From Chondrinema litorale (GTDB lineage: Bacteria; Bacteroidota; Bacteroidia; Cytophagales; Flammeovirgaceae), in assembly GCF_026250525.1 (NCBI RefSeq), contig NZ_CP111051.1, positions 1 to 64,000 on the forward strand: a stretch of 64,000 bases of DNA. Reading direction: 5' to 3'. The notes under the pieces were generated by a model. It saw only the letters and a program-made list of their open reading frames with translations, was not told the DNA's origin and did no database searches. The translations under genes and the position numbers were made by a program. Positions 1 through 6,658 of this stretch are shown here, in pieces. Position 1 is the first letter of the stretch. The number at the start of each line of letters is the position of its first letter.

Positions 1-60
1 ACTCAATGTACATGTTTTGGCAAAGCTGCTGCTGCTATTATGATGCTAATGGGATTTTAA
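1..60 (+). CDS. 3' end of an unidentified CDS (partial)
   Basis: Frame 1 is open from the window edge to a TAA at 58-60 and encodes 19 residues ending in a hydrophobic tail (KAAAAIMMLMGF) preceded by two close cysteines (CTC). A strong hairpin follows 31 bp later, which supports a real gene end. The start and bulk of the gene lie outside the window, so no function can be assigned; a small membrane peptide or the C-terminus of a larger protein are both possible. Confidence 0.4.
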   Translation, partial: TQCTCFGKAAAAIMMLMGF

Positions 61-91
61 CACTTGATTCGCATATATATAATTAAAAACA

Positions 92-134
92 AAACAGTCA
101 GTCTTCTGATAACTCCTCAGAAAACTGACTGTTT
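92..134. terminator. bidirectional hairpin terminator
   Basis: An 11-bp perfect inverted repeat, AAACAGTCAGT at 92-102 and ACTGACTGTTT at 124-134, encloses a second matching pair (TTCTGA and TCAGAA). A-rich sequence on the left and T-rich sequence on the right suit termination in both directions. It lies between the convergent gene ends at 60 (+) and 168 (-). Confidence 0.75.
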
Positions 135-167
135 AATTTATATGAATTATCCTAACCGTTTAGATAT

Positions 168-806
168 TTATATAATACCTTGGTTTAGTGCATATCTAAT
201 CATTTGGAAAGAACTTTTTACATTCATTTTCCTCATCATGTTTTTCTTATGGATTTCAACAGTATAAGTACTAATCAAAAGTTCCTTAGCAATTTCTTCT
301 GTACTCTTTCCATTAGCAATTAATCTTAACACATCTAATTGTCTTGGTGTGAGGTTATAGTCCTTTACCAAAGATTTTCTGTGTTTTACATATTTAATGT
401 ACTTATCAGTAATTTCTTCAATTTCGTCTGAATCAAAAAAATCGCCTTGCGTACAAGTATTATATATAGCTTGCTCTAAATCTGAAACTCCGCCTTCTAC
501 TGTAACTACTCCTGCAATACCTTCTTTTAAATAAATATTTAAATCATTGCATTTATGTTTTTCTGTAAGCAGTAATATTTTAGAGCTTGAGCAAATTTCT
601 TTTAACTGTTCATCTTCAAAAAGAATTTGTGCCAGACCTATATATATAATAATTAAATCTAGATTACTATTCTCGATATGATACATCAGTTCCTCATAAC
701 TACTTGCAAGGTCAATTACACTAACCTTTCTGCGATTATTGAGTAGCTGATTTAATCCCTGAATCATTAGCTTTTTCTCACTTGCCAGGACAGTACGTAT
801 TTTCAT
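168..806 (-). CDS. LuxR/NarL-type regulator with degenerate receiver domain
   Basis: A 212-residue DNA-binding transcription regulator. The C-terminal 65 residues carry a clear GerE/LuxR helix-turn-helix (LTPRQLDVLRLIANGKS, then EEIAKELLISTYTVEIHKKN). The N-terminal 130 residues have the alternating pattern of a receiver domain, but the acidic pocket near residue 10 reads ASEKK and the usual phospho-Asp at the end of strand 3 is replaced in LDLIIIYIG. It is therefore probably a pseudo-receiver that is not phosphorylated. The ATG start is followed by an uninterrupted frame. No kinase gene is adjacent. The long AT-rich region upstream separates it from parA, and nothing ties it to replication. 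Confidence 0.85.
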   Translation of the reverse strand: MKIRTVLASEKKLMIQGLNQLLNNRRKVSVIDLASSYEELMYHIENSNLDLIIIYIGLAQILFEDEQLKEICSSSKILLLTEKHKCNDLNIYLKEGIAGVVTVEGGVSDLEQAIYNTCTQGDFFDSDEIEEITDKYIKYVKHRKSLVKDYNLTPRQLDVLRLIANGKSTEEIAKELLISTYTVEIHKKNMMRKMNVKSSFQMIRYALNQGII

Positions 807-1489
807 AACTTACACTATGTTTAAATGCTAGTAGCTAGTAATTGTAGTTCTCTTAATTTTTAAATACTTTGTTTTAGTCGTATATTATGTATAGTAAGTT
901 ATAAGTAGTTAACAAGCTGTAATAATTGCCTCAATATTGGCAATATGGTTTTTTTGTAGAGTCGGTATGTGATAAATTGAAAAAAATTCAATTTAACAAA
1001 GGTGTTAAATATACTTTGATTTATTTTAATCAGCAATTTTTCTTGCTGGCTTAATTTAGGTAATTATTATTTTTTTATGTATTAGAAATATCTTCTATTT
1101 CAATTATCTTATATATAAATATTTACATCAATTACATTTTTACAATAACTCATTAATTATTTAATACATTATATCTGAATAGTTACATTATTTTTAAATC
1201 TATAATCCATTCATCATTTATTATTCTATAATTATTCATATAATCCATTTATACCCTAAATAACTATTGTATAATTAATTATACTATTAAATTACAATTG
1301 TAATATTATACACATATCTAACTATCATTCATATATCTGAATATAATTTATAAATACACTCACAATACATATATCCATCTATAAATAATATATCGTCATA
1401 TATCCTATATTTATATCTATAATATTATTATAATCTATTTTTTTATAATTCTATAAAATTATAATATATATATAAATCATAGTATGATA
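807..1489. other. gene-free, extremely AT-rich region
   Basis: About 680 bp with no credible ORF on either strand. Composition is strikingly A+T, dominated by runs such as TATATATAAAT, especially from about 1080 to 1490. It precedes the 11-bp repeat array and parA. It may be a flexible or easily melted DNA region of the partition/origin locus, but no discrete element was recognised in it. Confidence 0.6.
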
Positions 1490-1555
1490 CTATTGATTTA
1501 CTATTGATTTACTATTGATTTACTATTGATTTACTATTGATTTACTATTGATTTA
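1490..1555 (+). repeat. six tandem 11-bp repeats, putative parS/operator
   Basis: Six perfect, contiguous copies of CTATTGATTTA start at 1490, 1501, 1512, 1523, 1534 and 1545. The 11-bp period is about one helical turn, so a bound protein would face the same side of DNA at each copy. The array ends 88 bp before parA and just upstream of a promoter-like box. In type Ib partition systems the centromere lies upstream of parA and doubles as its operator; that role is inferred here from position and periodicity. Confidence 0.7.
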
Positions 1556-1591
1556 TCGTTTATATTTTTATGTTTTATAAAATATATATCT

Positions 1592-1599
1592 TATATTTG
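1592..1599 (+). promoter_or_regulatory. candidate Bacteroidota -7 box for parA
   Basis: TATATTTG matches the Bacteroidota -7 consensus TAnnTTTG and sits 44 bp before the parA ATG, just downstream of the 11-bp repeats. No good -33 TTTG was found at the expected distance, and the region is so AT-rich that chance matches are likely. Confidence 0.35.
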
Positions 1600-1643
1600 T
1601 GTATAGATAATAGATGAATAAGAAGTAAATTGACATTTTATAT

Positions 1644-2345
1644 ATGAAAGTATTATCAATAGCAACAAGGAAAGGTGGAGTGGGGAAATCAACCATGACG
1701 ATCTACTGTGCATCCATGCTATTTCACATCAGCTTCAAAAAAGGACTTAAAATAGCCCTTGTAGATTTTGATGACCAGAAATCAATTGCTAACCAGCGCG
1801 AAAAGGAGTTGAAAAAGAAATCTGTAATCGAATCTCTGGCTGAGATTTATCCGAACGATTACAAAGAAAGGCTTTCTTCACTCTACCCAATCTACTCTTT
1901 CACTTATCCAGAGTATTTGAAGAAGCGTAAAGAGCTTGAGAAGAACTTTAGCTACGTTTTCTTGGATTTCCCTGGTAGGGTAGAGAAAGAGCAGTTAGAT
2001 GTGCTTAAAACCATCGATAAAGTAGCTACCCCCATTGTTGCAGATGAGTTAGATATCGAATCTGGCATGTCTTACATGAAGATGTGCAACGATTTAAAGA
2101 TTGAAACTGGTTGGTTTTTGAACAAAGAAAGGAATACCAACTTTACGAGAATGATTAAGGCTAGAGCGCACGATAGCTACTTTTTGAAGGTGAATAAAAA
2201 TATTCAAAAAATTCAAAATAGCAGCGGAGAGCTCCTCAGCATTGCTGAAAGGCCAGAAACCTACAGAAGTCACAGATCGACCATAGTTCCTTTTGATGAC
2301 AAGGAAAAAAATATTTCATCACTGCTTAAATTTTTAATCAATTAA
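1644..2345 (+). CDS. parA: ParA-family partition ATPase
   Basis: A 233-residue ParA/MinD-type P-loop ATPase expected to drive segregation of this replicon. It begins with a deviant Walker A, KGGVGKST (about residues 10-17), with the signature lysine. Next come VDFDDQKSIANQRE, the Walker A' region, and YVFLDFPGR, the Walker B region. The protein is short and starts almost directly at the P-loop, with no N-terminal HTH, as in type Ib ParA proteins. Tandem 11-bp repeats lie upstream and a small basic/acidic partner gene follows 12 bp downstream. The nearby iterons and rep gene support a plasmid-partition role rather than chromosomal Soj. Confidence 0.9.
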   Translation: MKVLSIATRKGGVGKSTMTIYCASMLFHISFKKGLKIALVDFDDQKSIANQREKELKKKSVIESLAEIYPNDYKERLSSLYPIYSFTYPEYLKKRKELEKNFSYVFLDFPGRVEKEQLDVLKTIDKVATPIVADELDIESGMSYMKMCNDLKIETGWFLNKERNTNFTRMIKARAHDSYFLKVNKNIQKIQNSSGELLSIAERPETYRSHRSTIVPFDDKEKNISSLLKFLIN

Positions 2346-2357
2346 ATCTTGATTGCT

Positions 2358-2798
2358 ATGGCTAAAAAGAAGGCAAACACTTTTGATGATGATTTTGAAA
2401 TCATTGTAAACGATCCACTTGCTGATAATCAGAATACTGAACCGGAAAACAAAAAAGTCGTGGAAACAAATACTGAAACAAAACCAAACCCAAGAGAAAG
2501 TGCTCCAACTACTGCAAAAACAGTAAAAAGTACTAAAAGAAAGTCTAATCATGATTTTGATAGTTTGCGAAAAACTGTTCTAGAAATGCGTGAAGGGGGA
2601 ATTTTTGCCGAAAAAAACTCAACAGTACAGATTCCTGTTAAATTTTTGGCACTTATCAAAGACATTGCCGCTGCTACATCAAGAACAAGCACAGAAGTAA
2701 CAACTGCGATGATAAAAATCATGGCTAACGAAATGAAAGACGATATTTTGAAGATGATTGAGGAAAAAGAAAAGAAGACAAAAAATATTTTGGATTGA
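2358..2798 (+). CDS. putative ParB-like partition partner
   Basis: A 146-residue protein directly downstream of parA. I chose ATG 2358; an in-frame TTG at 2349 would add only three residues. The first 75 residues are polar, low-complexity and probably disordered. The C-terminal half (STVQIPVKFLALIKDIAAATSR, written in two parts: a beta-like strand then two helices) has the length and pattern of a ribbon-helix-helix DNA-binding fold, and it ends in a charged Lys/Glu tail. No specific family was recognised. Gene order with parA and the upstream 11-bp repeats suggests it is the centromere-binding protein; this is inference from context. Confidence 0.6.
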   Translation: MAKKKANTFDDDFEIIVNDPLADNQNTEPENKKVVETNTETKPNPRESAPTTAKTVKSTKRKSNHDFDSLRKTVLEMREGGIFAEKNSTVQIPVKFLALIKDIAAATSRTSTEVTTAMIKIMANEMKDDILKMIEEKEKKTKNILD

Positions 2799-3136
2799 TA
2801 AATTTTTATGTGAGTTAAACTCTACAAGATTTTGTATCTTTAGATATCCACATAAATTTTCAATTCAATATAAAGTGATTTTAGCAATTTGTGCTGCTTA
2901 GTAGATGTATTTCACTATTTTGGTTTTAAAGTCACTTAATTTCTCTTATTCTTGCTTTAAATTTAATTTTGAGATACATCTTTAATCTTACATCTCAGTT
3001 TTTATTTACTATTAGCAAAACTTTTCTAAAAAATGTTTTGCTTTAATAAATTATTTAAATTCTATAATTTATATTAATTATAAGGGTGTAACAACGTGCA
3101 CTAAGAGCTGATTATCAAGTATTTGTGCTTTTTTGT
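2799..3136. other. intergenic region between parB-like gene and iterons
   Basis: No credible gene. It is AT-rich and includes one near match to a DnaA box (ATATCCACA at 2844-2852, one mismatch to TTATCCACA), the kind of site often found beside an iteron origin. A single near match in such DNA is weak evidence. Confidence 0.4.
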
Positions 3137-3714
3137 CTGACAAAATACCATCCCAAAACCGACGAAAGGGTATCCCAAAACCGACATAAGATCATCCCAC
3201 TACCGACATAAGGTGCCCCCAAAACCGACATAAGTACTTCCCATGCCGACATAACATCCTCCCAAAACCGACATAAGTACTTCCCTTACCGACATAACAC
3301 CCTCTAAAAGTCGACATAAGTCGCATTAATAACCGACAAAATACGATCCCAAGACCGACAAAAGGTAATCCCATACCGACAAAACCTACTCCCAAAACCG
3401 ACATAAGTCGCTCATAACAATCTGTAGTCAGGGCTGAAATTTAAAAATATAAGCGACAAAATACGATCCCAAGAGCGACAAAAGGTACTCCCAAAACCGA
3501 CAAAACACCCTCCTTACACCGACATAATATCATCCCTAATACGACAAAAGGTAATCCCTTACCGACATAACCCACTCCCAAGACCGACAAAAGGTAATCC
3601 CAGTACCTACATAACTACCTCCCATAGCGACAAAATATGCTCCCTTCAGCGACATAATCATCATTTAAAGGAATATAGAGCTGATTTATACCGACATAAG
3701 TACCAGCTACATAA
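3137..3714 (+). repeat. iteron array, probable replication origin
   Basis: About 25 direct copies of a unit with core CCGACATAA or CCGACAAAA, typically preceded by TCCCAAAA. The cores begin (CGAC or a variant) at 3138, 3160, 3182, 3204, 3226, 3247, 3269, 3290, 3312, 3334, 3356, 3377, 3399, then 3454, 3476, 3498, 3520, 3542, 3563, 3585, 3607, 3628, 3650, 3692 and 3707. Spacing is 21 or 22 bp, two helical turns, except for a 55-bp step after 3399 and irregular spacing at the right end. Some copies are degenerate (TGAC, CTAC). Direct repeats of this kind ahead of a Rep gene are the hallmark of iteron-controlled theta origins. Confidence 0.88.
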
Positions 3715-3720
3715 GAAATG

Positions 3721-3810
3721 ATATCACTTTAAAGCGATATATGGGTTATTTGAAAATGTAAATGTTTAACGTTTTGTTTTTTAACTAAAAATGTCTCATA
3801 TTTAAGACAT
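3721..3810. promoter_or_regulatory. two small palindromes between iterons and copy-control gene
   Basis: A near-perfect 20-bp palindrome at 3721-3740 (ATATC A CTTTAAAG C GATAT) and an inverted repeat ATGTCT/AGACAT at 3791-3810 lie in the gene-free stretch after the iterons. They could be protein-binding sites or leader hairpins. Function is inferred from position only. Confidence 0.35.
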
Positions 3811-3855
3811 GATTTATATCTGAAAATTTAGTGGCAAAAGATTGATTAAAAAGAG

Positions 3856-3889
3856 CACAATCTTATTGTGTAACTAAACAAACAATAAG
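3856..3889. promoter_or_regulatory. overlapping inverted repeats, candidate operator
   Basis: CACAATCTTATTGTG at 3856-3870 is a 6-bp inverted repeat around three bases, and its CTTATTGT (3862-3869) is matched again in inverted form by ACAATAAG at 3882-3889. The cluster ends 32 bp before the small HTH gene, suiting an autoregulatory operator. No bound protein can be identified from sequence. Confidence 0.4.
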
Positions 3890-3921
3890 GGCATTGATTA
3901 ACCAAAAAATTAAAATTTAGG

Positions 3922-4119
3922 ATGAAAGTTGACGCTCAAATCATTGATGCTTTTGGGAAATTACAAATCTCTTTACCAGACATTCTGAGATCGTATGGTA
4001 TTACCAAAAAATTTATTTATACCAATATCGAGATGAGCAGAAGCACATTTGACAGAAAAATAAAAGAAAAAACATTTACGGTAACTGAGATGAAAAGGAT
4101 TGCAGAGCTGATAAATTGA
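3922..4119 (+). CDS. small HTH protein, putative copy-control regulator
   Basis: A 65-residue protein starting at ATG 3922. Its C-terminal half (MSRSTFDRKIKEKTFTVTEM, then KRIAELIN) has the recognition-helix pattern of small XRE/Cro-like proteins, in which SRSTFDRKI would be the DNA-reading helix. It lies between the iterons and rep, 57 bp ahead of rep on the same strand, with overlapping inverted repeats upstream. A repressor of rep or an accessory initiator is plausible. The family is not recognised with certainty. Confidence 0.6.
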   Translation: MKVDAQIIDAFGKLQISLPDILRSYGITKKFIYTNIEMSRSTFDRKIKEKTFTVTEMKRIAELIN

Positions 4120-4176
4120 TTTTCTGCAAACATTTTAAAGCATTTTTTGATCTATTAAAAGGGAAATTTTATCACT

Positions 4177-5130
4177 ATGCACTATCCAAATAAATTACTA
4201 GATATTGAAACTGGCAGGCAATTTAAACAGCTTACCATCTTTGAAGACCCCAATCTTCATCAAATTTTAAATACAGCAATTGACAAAATTTTGACTTTAA
4301 GGAAGAGTGAGAATGATAAGTATGCGATAGAATTTCCGAAAGAATTAGCTGATAGAATACCAAAAAAGGTAAGAGAAAATACTTCAAGAGAGCTTACTGG
4401 TAGTGAAGTGAGAACACTCACAGCAATAGTTTCTTTGGCTCAAAAGAAGCAAAATGAACTAAAGCTTTACAACGAAATTGATAGAGCATACCTCTCTTTT
4501 ACCCTTTCTGAATTCTTTAACGAGTGCGGAATTAAGAAAAACAAGTCGGGAAAATTCAACCCGAAAGATAAGAAAAACTTTATAGATTCTCTACTTGGGT
4601 TGCATTACCGAGAGTTTTTAATACCAGTACCAAAGATGGATAAAAATGGGAAAGAGCGTATTTCCATAGACATTCGTCGCTTGGTAGAGATACATAACAT
4701 TGACTTAGGCAACCTCGAAGATAACTTCAGAGAAAAAGATCATCTGTATAAAATTACCATAGATTCGAGCTTTTTTAACTTCGAACGCAAGCAAAACACC
4801 TACTTCGAACTACCATCTGACTTAAATAAAAGACTAAGAAAAGTAACAGTAGGCCGACAAAATATAGGAGTAGAGCTTTTCATTAAATGTCTACATCAGT
4901 CATATCAGCTCTCTAAAAACACTGGAAAAAGTGTAGTTGAGTATACTTATGAGAAGCTAGAAGAGATTATGAGGCTGTACAGATACAAGGCAATTGGCCA
5001 ACATGGACGAATAACTCCGACTATAATAAAGGCATTTACTACTGCTCAAAAACTTGGTTTAATAGAAAGTTGGGAAGAATCGCGCTCTAAATGGGGTGGC
5101 AAAAAGTACATATTGTACCTTAGTGCATAA
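4177..5130 (+). CDS. RepB/Rep_3-type replication initiator
   Basis: A 317-residue protein interpreted as the plasmid initiator that binds the upstream iterons. The length, high charge and predicted two winged-helix halves agree with the Rep_3/RepB initiator superfamily: an N-terminal helical part including TGSEVRTLTAIVSLAQKKQ, and a C-terminal half with the YTYEKLEEIMRLY segment and the IIKAFTTAQKLGLIESWEE wing region. I rest the call mainly on this layout plus about 25 iterons and a parAB pair upstream; the individual motifs are weakly conserved in the family. One extra iteron-like core (CCGACAAAATA, near 4854) lies inside the gene. It is transcribed away from the iterons. Confidence 0.75.
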   Translation: MHYPNKLLDIETGRQFKQLTIFEDPNLHQILNTAIDKILTLRKSENDKYAIEFPKELADRIPKKVRENTSRELTGSEVRTLTAIVSLAQKKQNELKLYNEIDRAYLSFTLSEFFNECGIKKNKSGKFNPKDKKNFIDSLLGLHYREFLIPVPKMDKNGKERISIDIRRLVEIHNIDLGNLEDNFREKDHLYKITIDSSFFNFERKQNTYFELPSDLNKRLRKVTVGRQNIGVELFIKCLHQSYQLSKNTGKSVVEYTYEKLEEIMRLYRYKAIGQHGRITPTIIKAFTTAQKLGLIESWEESRSKWGGKKYILYLSA

Positions 5131-5181
5131 GGGATATTGAGTCGAATTTGTGTAAAATACTTTTAGAAAACAGGTGGAAAG

Positions 5182-5934
5182 ATGAATCAGATTAAATTAT
5201 TCGAGTCTAAAAAGATAAGAACAACTTTATTTGAAGGTGAACTTTTTTATGCAGTAGCTGATGTTGTAGGCATTTTGTCTGAAAGTAAAGACCCTAGAGA
5301 ATACTGGAAAACCTTAAAACAAAGAGAAAAACAGTTGGGCACAATTTGTCACCAACTGCCCATTCCCTCTTGGAAAGATGGTAGAAAGTACAAAATAGAC
5401 TGTGCCAATCGCGAAGGTTTATTAAGAATTATACAGTCTATCCCTTCTAGAAATGCTGAACCTTTTAAATTGTGGTTGGCAAAAATGGGTAATCAAGCGC
5501 TAGATGAGAAAGCAAATAAGCGCTTAGCAGCACACAAAAAACTGAAAGATACCCAAAATAAATTCTTCGAAAACATTAAAGAAAGGGGAGTAGATGAAGA
5601 AGGTTTTGTGAAAATTCTCGATTCTGGAGATGATGCATTGTTTGGTAGTACAAACATAAAAGGGAAATTTGGCTTGGATGAAGATGCAAAACTGGATGAT
5701 TATATGCACGAAGTTTTATTGAGAGGAAAAGATTTTGCGACTGCCATTAGCGATTTAAGTGTGAAAAAAGATGATTTAAGCGGCGAAGATAAGATAGAAG
5801 AAGAGCATCGGTCTAACAATAATGATGTGAGAAACCTGCTAAGTGACAAGGGAATGAAGCCAGAAGATATTCCTTTAGAAGATGATATTAAGAAGCTAGG
5901 TAAGAAATCTGATAAGAAAAAACTCGATAAATAG
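5182..5934 (+). CDS. Bro-N / DinD-like protein
   Basis: A 250-residue protein 51 bp after rep on the same strand. Residues 1-110 match the Bro-N fold seen in phage antirepressors and baculovirus BRO proteins (FEGELFYAVADVVGILSES, then DPREYWKTLKQRE, and REGLLRIIQSIPSRNAEPF). The C-terminal part resembles DinD, the SOS-inducible Bro-N protein of enterobacteria: a K-G-K-x-G-L..D-x-L-D-D-Y-M segment, a central ATAISDLSVKKDDL region and a final PEDIPLEDDIKKL. It ends in a lysine-rich tail. In E. coli DinD inhibits RecA-mediated strand exchange; whether this one acts on RecA or on Rep is unknown. It converges with the LytTR gene with only one base between the stop codons. Confidence 0.75.
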   Translation: MNQIKLFESKKIRTTLFEGELFYAVADVVGILSESKDPREYWKTLKQREKQLGTICHQLPIPSWKDGRKYKIDCANREGLLRIIQSIPSRNAEPFKLWLAKMGNQALDEKANKRLAAHKKLKDTQNKFFENIKERGVDEEGFVKILDSGDDALFGSTNIKGKFGLDEDAKLDDYMHEVLLRGKDFATAISDLSVKKDDLSGEDKIEEEHRSNNNDVRNLLSDKGMKPEDIPLEDDIKKLGKKSDKKKLDK

Positions 5935-5935
5935 C

Positions 5936-6658
5936 TTATTTCAGGTTATCAGCAATCCATTGTTTCACTAGTATGCGATTATTTTTACCTACTTGCAGTT
6001 CAGTTCCATTCCGAAGTTTTACCAAATTCCCTTCAAAGTAATCTATCTTTTCAGCATTAATCACTTGCTGTTTGTGTATTCTAATAAAACCATTTGCTTG
6101 CAATTGCTGTTCGAAACTACTCAAAGTCTTAGGAGTAAGATGAAAAGAATCTTCTAGCCAAACCTTTACATAATTGCCATAGCTTTCCAAATAATAAATA
6201 TCACAGACATCAACTTGAATGTGTTTTTTATCAACTTTAATTAAAATGCTCTTTTCTTTTTCAGTAATAGACTGCGGCTCAGAGCGAGTTTTGTTTTTTA
6301 ATTGAAGTATTTCTTGCGCTTTGCTAACGGCTTTTAGAAAGCGATCGAAGCCAAAAGGTTTGTGCAAATAATCAATCACATCAAGTTCGTAGCTTTCTAA
6401 AGCATACTCCTCATAAGCAGAAGTAATAATTACCAAAGGCTTAATTCTTAAAGTTCTAAGAAAATCTAATCCACGAAGTTTGGGCATTTTAATGTCTAAA
6501 AAGAGCAAATCCACTTCATGATTATTCAAAAACTGCAAAGCATCGGTTGCCAGATAACACTGCCCAACAATTTTTAGGAAAGGCAAATCTTCCGCATATT
6601 TCAATAAAACTTCATGCGCAAGAGGTTCATCGTCAATTATCAGGCAGTGTAATGTCAT
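5936..6658 (-). CDS. LytTR-family response regulator
   Basis: A 240-residue response regulator. An N-terminal receiver domain has the acidic pair (IIDDE, residues 8-11), phospho-acceptor Asp55 in LLFLDIKMP, and the conserved Thr/Ser and Lys in VIITSAYEEYA and YLHKPF. Residues about 140-238 form a LytTR DNA-binding domain (CDIYYLESYGNYVKVWLED; FIRIHKQQVINAEKI). Its ATG overlaps the stop of the upstream histidine kinase by four bases (ATGA), indicating translational coupling. The divergent ABC exporter genes are the natural candidate targets, though no repeat operator was identified. Confidence 0.92.
   Translation of the reverse strand: MTLHCLIIDDEPLAHEVLLKYAEDLPFLKIVGQCYLATDALQFLNNHEVDLLFLDIKMPKLRGLDFLRTLRIKPLVIITSAYEEYALESYELDVIDYLHKPFGFDRFLKAVSKAQEILQLKNKTRSEPQSITEKEKSILIKVDKKHIQVDVCDIYYLESYGNYVKVWLEDSFHLTPKTLSSFEQQLQANGFIRIHKQQVINAEKIDYFEGNLVKLRNGTELQVGKNNRILVKQWIADNLK

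Noticed and set aside
64..267. A 67-residue plus-strand frame near the left edge
   Set aside because: It starts with TTG, reads through a terminator hairpin and lies antisense to the end of the LuxR-type gene.
1490..1555. Members of the same iteron family as the origin array
   Set aside because: The unit CTATTGATTTA is 11 bp, contiguous and unrelated in sequence to the CCGACATAA cores.
3192..3404. A 70-residue minus-strand frame in the iteron array
   Set aside because: Its sequence is a translation of the repeats (recurring VG and CR units), with no gene signals.
3137..3714. CRISPR-like repeats
   Set aside because: The repeat period is 21-22 bp with short conserved cores and no unique spacers of 30 bp or more; no cas genes are present. 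Iterons explain it.
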